DNA from: Methanolinea sp. UBA277
GTDB taxonomy: Archaea; Halobacteriota; Methanomicrobia; Methanomicrobiales; Methanospirillaceae
NCBI GenBank assembly: GCA_002499905.1
Contig: DANP01000010.1
Coordinates: forward strand, 21,514 to 85,513
Direction: 5' to 3'
Length of the DNA: 64,000 nt
Shown here: positions 61,393 through 64,000 of the stretch, piece after piece
Position numbering within the stretch: the stretch's first letter is position 1
Layout of the letters: every line of letters begins with the position of its first letter
The notes under the pieces: model-generated
What the model was told of the DNA's origin: nothing
Databases searched by the model: none
Seen by the model: only the letters and a program-made list of their open reading frames with translations
Position numbers and translations under genes: made by a program

Positions 61393-62191
61393 GGAAGAGC
61401 AGGAATCCGGCCCGGTCCCGCACCGGGCGTTCTGGACCGGGAGTATCAGCATCGGGCTCGTGAATGTTCCGGTCCGGCTCATGGTGATGGTCAGGGAGCA
61501 TACCCTATCGTTCCGGCTCCTCCACCGGAAGGACGGCCAGCCTATCCAGTACAGGCGGGTCTGCACCCGTGACAACCGGGAGGTTCCCTGGGAGGACATC
61601 GTCAAGGGGTACGAGGTCCGGGAGGGGGAATACATCATGATCGAACGGGAGGAGATCGAGGCCGTCCGCCCGGAGTCGGACCGGCGGATCCGGATCGACC
61701 GGTTCATCAACGTGCTCGAGGTCGAGCCCGTCTACTATGACCGCACCTACCTGCTCGTCCCGGACGGGAGCCCAGAGGCCTACGCCCTGCTCATGGAGGC
61801 GTTCCGGAAAAAGGGGCGGGCCGGTATCGGCCGGATCACACTCCGGACCCGTGAGTACCCGGCCCTGGTCCGGGAGTACCAGGACGCCCTGATCCTGATC
61901 ACCCTCCACTACCCTGATGAAGTGACCGATCCTGCCGCGGTCGAGGAACTCTCCGCCATCCCGGAACCGGGGAAGAAAGAGCTCGCCCTTGCCGAGCGGA
62001 TCATCGATGACCTGACCGGGGAGCTCGAACTCTCCGGGTACCATGACACCTACAGGGAGCGGATCGAGGAACTCATTCAAAAGAAGATGAAGGGCGAGAC
62101 GGTCCATGTCGAGAAACCAAAGGCTGCCGAGGCCAGGGAGCTGATGTCTGCCCTCGAAGAGACGCTTGCCAGGATCAAGGATTCGCGATAA
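61385..62191 (+). CDS. ku: Ku protein, DNA end-binding
   Basis: A 268-residue homodimeric Ku core. It begins HRAFWTGSISIGLVNVPVRLM, typical of bacterial and archaeal Ku, with the DNA-ring segment RRVCTRDNREVPWEDIVKGYEV and a helical C-terminal part. It binds and aligns double-strand break ends for LigD-type enzymes. Confidence 0.93.
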   Translation: MSEEEQESGPVPHRAFWTGSISIGLVNVPVRLMVMVREHTLSFRLLHRKDGQPIQYRRVCTRDNREVPWEDIVKGYEVREGEYIMIEREEIEAVRPESDRRIRIDRFINVLEVEPVYYDRTYLLVPDGSPEAYALLMEAFRKKGRAGIGRITLRTREYPALVREYQDALILITLHYPDEVTDPAAVEELSAIPEPGKKELALAERIIDDLTGELELSGYHDTYRERIEELIQKKMKGETVHVEKPKAAEARELMSALEETLARIKDSR

Positions 62192-62258
62192 TTCCGGGGC
62201 ATGGTGGAAGATGGAACTCTGTAACCAGGATCATGTATTCAGAATGGCTGTGTGAACT

Positions 62259-62717
62259 ATGCCACTGAAGGAGTACAGGGAGAAGCGGGATTTCAAAAAG
62301 ACCGGGGAGCCGGAAGGGGGCGGTACGGAGGCAGGCGGGATCGGAAAGATCTTCGTCGTGCAGGAGCACCAGGCGAGCCATCACCACTTTGATCTGCGGC
62401 TGGAGCGGGACGGAGTGCTGGTCTCCTTTGCGGTGCCGAAAAGTATCCCCGTGAAGCCCGGCGAGAAGAAGCTCGCGGTCCGGACCGAGGACCATCCGCT
62501 GGAGTACGCGGATTTCGAGGGCACCATCCCGGAAGGGGAGTACGGGGCTGGCGAGGTGACCATCTGGGACAAAGGGCTCTACGAACCGCTGGTCTGGGCG
62601 GACGACAAGATCGAGGTGGTGATGAAGGGGGACAAACTGGCAGGACGCTATGTGCTGGTGCGGTTCAAGAAAGCCGGGGAGAAGGACTGGCTGCTGCTGA
62701 AAGCGAAAGATGAATGA
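62259..62717 (+). CDS. NHEJ 3'-phosphoesterase (LigD PE domain)
   Basis: A 152-residue stand-alone phosphoesterase that trims 3' ends before ligation. The metal-binding set is visible in HHFDLRLERD and in VRTEDHPLEYADFEGTIPEGEYGAG. With Pol and Ku it supplies all parts of an archaeal NHEJ system except the ligase. Confidence 0.92.
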   Translation: MPLKEYREKRDFKKTGEPEGGGTEAGGIGKIFVVQEHQASHHHFDLRLERDGVLVSFAVPKSIPVKPGEKKLAVRTEDHPLEYADFEGTIPEGEYGAGEVTIWDKGLYEPLVWADDKIEVVMKGDKLAGRYVLVRFKKAGEKDWLLLKAKDE

Positions 62718-63141
62718 AGGGGCCTAATTTACAGCATAAATCGGCAATAATTAGGTACTAGTTATTTCACGATTCCTTTCCCTGAAAATTGTCGTGCTCA
62801 TATCCAAGTGCTGATATACCAGGGCACCCATGTAGTGGCCCTTGGGCGCAGAATCCAGAATTGAGACCCTATTCGGTTCGGCGAAGTTACTGCTCAATAT
62901 CAAATCACCGACATTGCTGACTACCATGGGTGCTGTTGGAACCGCATTTCTTGGGCTTGGGCCCCTCCCTGTGGCAGTCGTGGCTGCAGGGGCTGTCGTG
63001 AACGGAGGAATTTAGATAGGATCGTATTATACCAGTAAAAAGAACGAGAAAAGGGCAAAATTACGCGATTCCGCCTTTTCGTATCTCTATCTTGCAAAAA
63101 AGAAATTACAATAGTTTTTTTAGAGGATTAAGTGCCGGGGT
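62718..63141. other. gene-poor AT-richer region, possible decayed gene
   Basis: 424 bp without a supportable gene. A frame from 62836 to 63015 reads ESRIETLFGSAKLLLN, then a hydrophobic Gly/Ala/Val-rich stretch (VGTAFLGLGPLPVAVVAAG), then a stop. No proper upstream start was seen, so it may be a broken small membrane-protein gene. Confidence 0.3.
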
Positions 63142-63894
63142 TCACAATGGTTTTCTCATTACATTATATGTATACCCAAACTCGTCAGAGTACTTATCAA
63201 AGATTTCAATCTGTTTTTTTAGCCCTTCGATAATCATAAGGGCAGCTTCATTGTCTTGGAATTCCTCCATAAGGTCTCCGAACTTCCCTTTCACTATACC
63301 ATAGTAGCTCTCTTCCCATACCCGTGAAGGGAGCCTGAAGGATCCAACCGGCTCAAGGCCGGCATTCCGGATGATCTCTAATCCTTTCTCTTCGATCATA
63401 ATTGTTGGATCGATTTCTGCGAAGAACTCCCGTGCCTCAGCCGACGGGCTTTCCGTGAACCAGAAAAGATCAGATATCATCATATATCCGCCCGGTTTCA
63501 GGAATTTTTTCCAGTACCTGACAGCATTTTCAAAGCCCATAATGAATGAACATCCTTCAGCCCATATAATGTCGAAAGACTCCTCTCCAAAGGGAAGATC
63601 GTCCATAGATGCACAGACCGTTTTGATTCTCCCGGAAAAACCTCCGGCTGCAATTTTTTCATCCACCGCATCGAGGAAAGGCTGGTGTATATCTGTCGCT
63701 AGTATCCTGCAGGACGGGCACAGGCGGGCAAGGGCCATCGTCTGTACACCCTTCCCGCAACCAACATCAAGGATCTCACCACCTCCTTCAGGAGGTTCTG
63801 CGATGATTGAAAATGCCTTTTCCGTATGCTCATCATCCCCCGGCCCCTGCCTGGGAAACGATTCAAAAATCTTAAAAATTGGATTGATTTCCAT
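63142..63894 (-). CDS. class I SAM-dependent methyltransferase
   Basis: A 250-residue Rossmann methyltransferase with the SAM loop ILDVGCGKGVQTMALA (motif I), an acidic ATDIHQ (motif II), and FDIIWAEGCSFIMG (motif IV). The rest is helical, ending YTYNVMRKPL. The target is unknown; small-molecule methyltransferases of this kind are common and the family is broad. Confidence 0.82.
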   Translation of the reverse strand: MEINPIFKIFESFPRQGPGDDEHTEKAFSIIAEPPEGGGEILDVGCGKGVQTMALARLCPSCRILATDIHQPFLDAVDEKIAAGGFSGRIKTVCASMDDLPFGEESFDIIWAEGCSFIMGFENAVRYWKKFLKPGGYMMISDLFWFTESPSAEAREFFAEIDPTIMIEEKGLEIIRNAGLEPVGSFRLPSRVWEESYYGIVKGKFGDLMEEFQDNEAALMIIEGLKKQIEIFDKYSDEFGYTYNVMRKPL

Positions 63895-64000
63895 ATATCA
63901 TTTTGATTTCAGAATTGCATTTAGTTTATGGTCGTCTCGGCATCGCTAATCTCCTTGTAAAACGGTCTGTTTTGAGTTATGCTGATCTTAGTGAGGACTA

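Noticed and set aside
1..64000. CRISPR array, insertion sequence, prophage or integrase
   Set aside because: No regularly spaced repeats, transposase, integrase or terminal inverted repeats were seen anywhere in the window.

Overview
The window comes from a methanogenic archaeon, most likely of the order Methanomicrobiales. Supporting genes are methanogenesis marker protein 14, a tetraether lipid synthase homologue beside CDP-archaeol synthase, archaeal DnaG primase, a thermosome subunit, a nine-gene A-type ATP synthase operon, LonB, Nob1 and the GfcR-type PRTase regulator. The DNA is GC-rich and tightly packed, with many ATGA overlaps. Many long open frames on the opposite strand are composition artefacts. 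The species cannot be named from the sequence alone.

Layout. 1-7.3 kb: the 3' part of an RND exporter, pyrC, a DUF167 gene, dnaG, a UPF0058 gene, a RimK-like ATP-grasp ligase and alanine dehydrogenase. 7.4-12.3 kb: tetraether synthase divergent from carS, followed by pyrE, purD and argF. 12.4-19.8 kb: a DDTD-motif protein, then an AT-rich surface/secreted island (calpain-like peptidase, 1,000-residue PKD/propeller/PEGA protein, and a duplicated 3'-end remnant), then two tandem HEAT-repeat membrane proteins. 19.8-22.1 kb: methanogenesis marker 14 and small genes. 22.1-30.1 kb: one minus-strand operon acsB-acsD-acsC-acsV-core metE-cooC/acsF. 30.3-35.1 kb: a thiol-redox trio, beta-carbonic anhydrase, a DUF1624 membrane protein and adenine deaminase. 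35.2-45.7 kb: a ribbon-helix-helix regulator, a membrane protein, pgk and atpHIKECFABD. 45.9-51.3 kb: an unknown gene, a BofA-like gene, the tldE/tldD pair and lonB. 51.4-56.2 kb: prs-rtcA-nob1-gfcR, the thermosome and a ubiquitin-like carrier. 56.2-64 kb: tRNA-Ser(CGA), a lipoprotein, a thioesterase, a sugar-mutase-like/glycosyltransferase operon, an NHEJ operon (Pol, Ku, phosphoesterase) and a methyltransferase.

The most interesting system is the 8-kb acs operon. Its acetyl-CoA synthase and both corrinoid protein subunits resemble the bacterial (acetogen) forms rather than the usual methanogen Cdh forms. It carries the bacterial-type corrinoid reactivator (RACo) and a nickel-insertion ATPase, but no CO dehydrogenase and no methyltetrahydrofolate methyltransferase. 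In their place, with ATGA overlaps on both sides, is a core (N-domain-less) MetE-type methionine synthase. The simplest reading is a CODH-less device that moves the methyl group of acetyl-CoA, through ACS and the corrinoid protein, to homocysteine. This is an inference and needs testing.

Other points of interest are the tes/carS lipid locus, an archaeal NHEJ operon with no ligase beside it, a calpain-type protease with an intact Cys/His/Asn triad, and a probable RHH operator.
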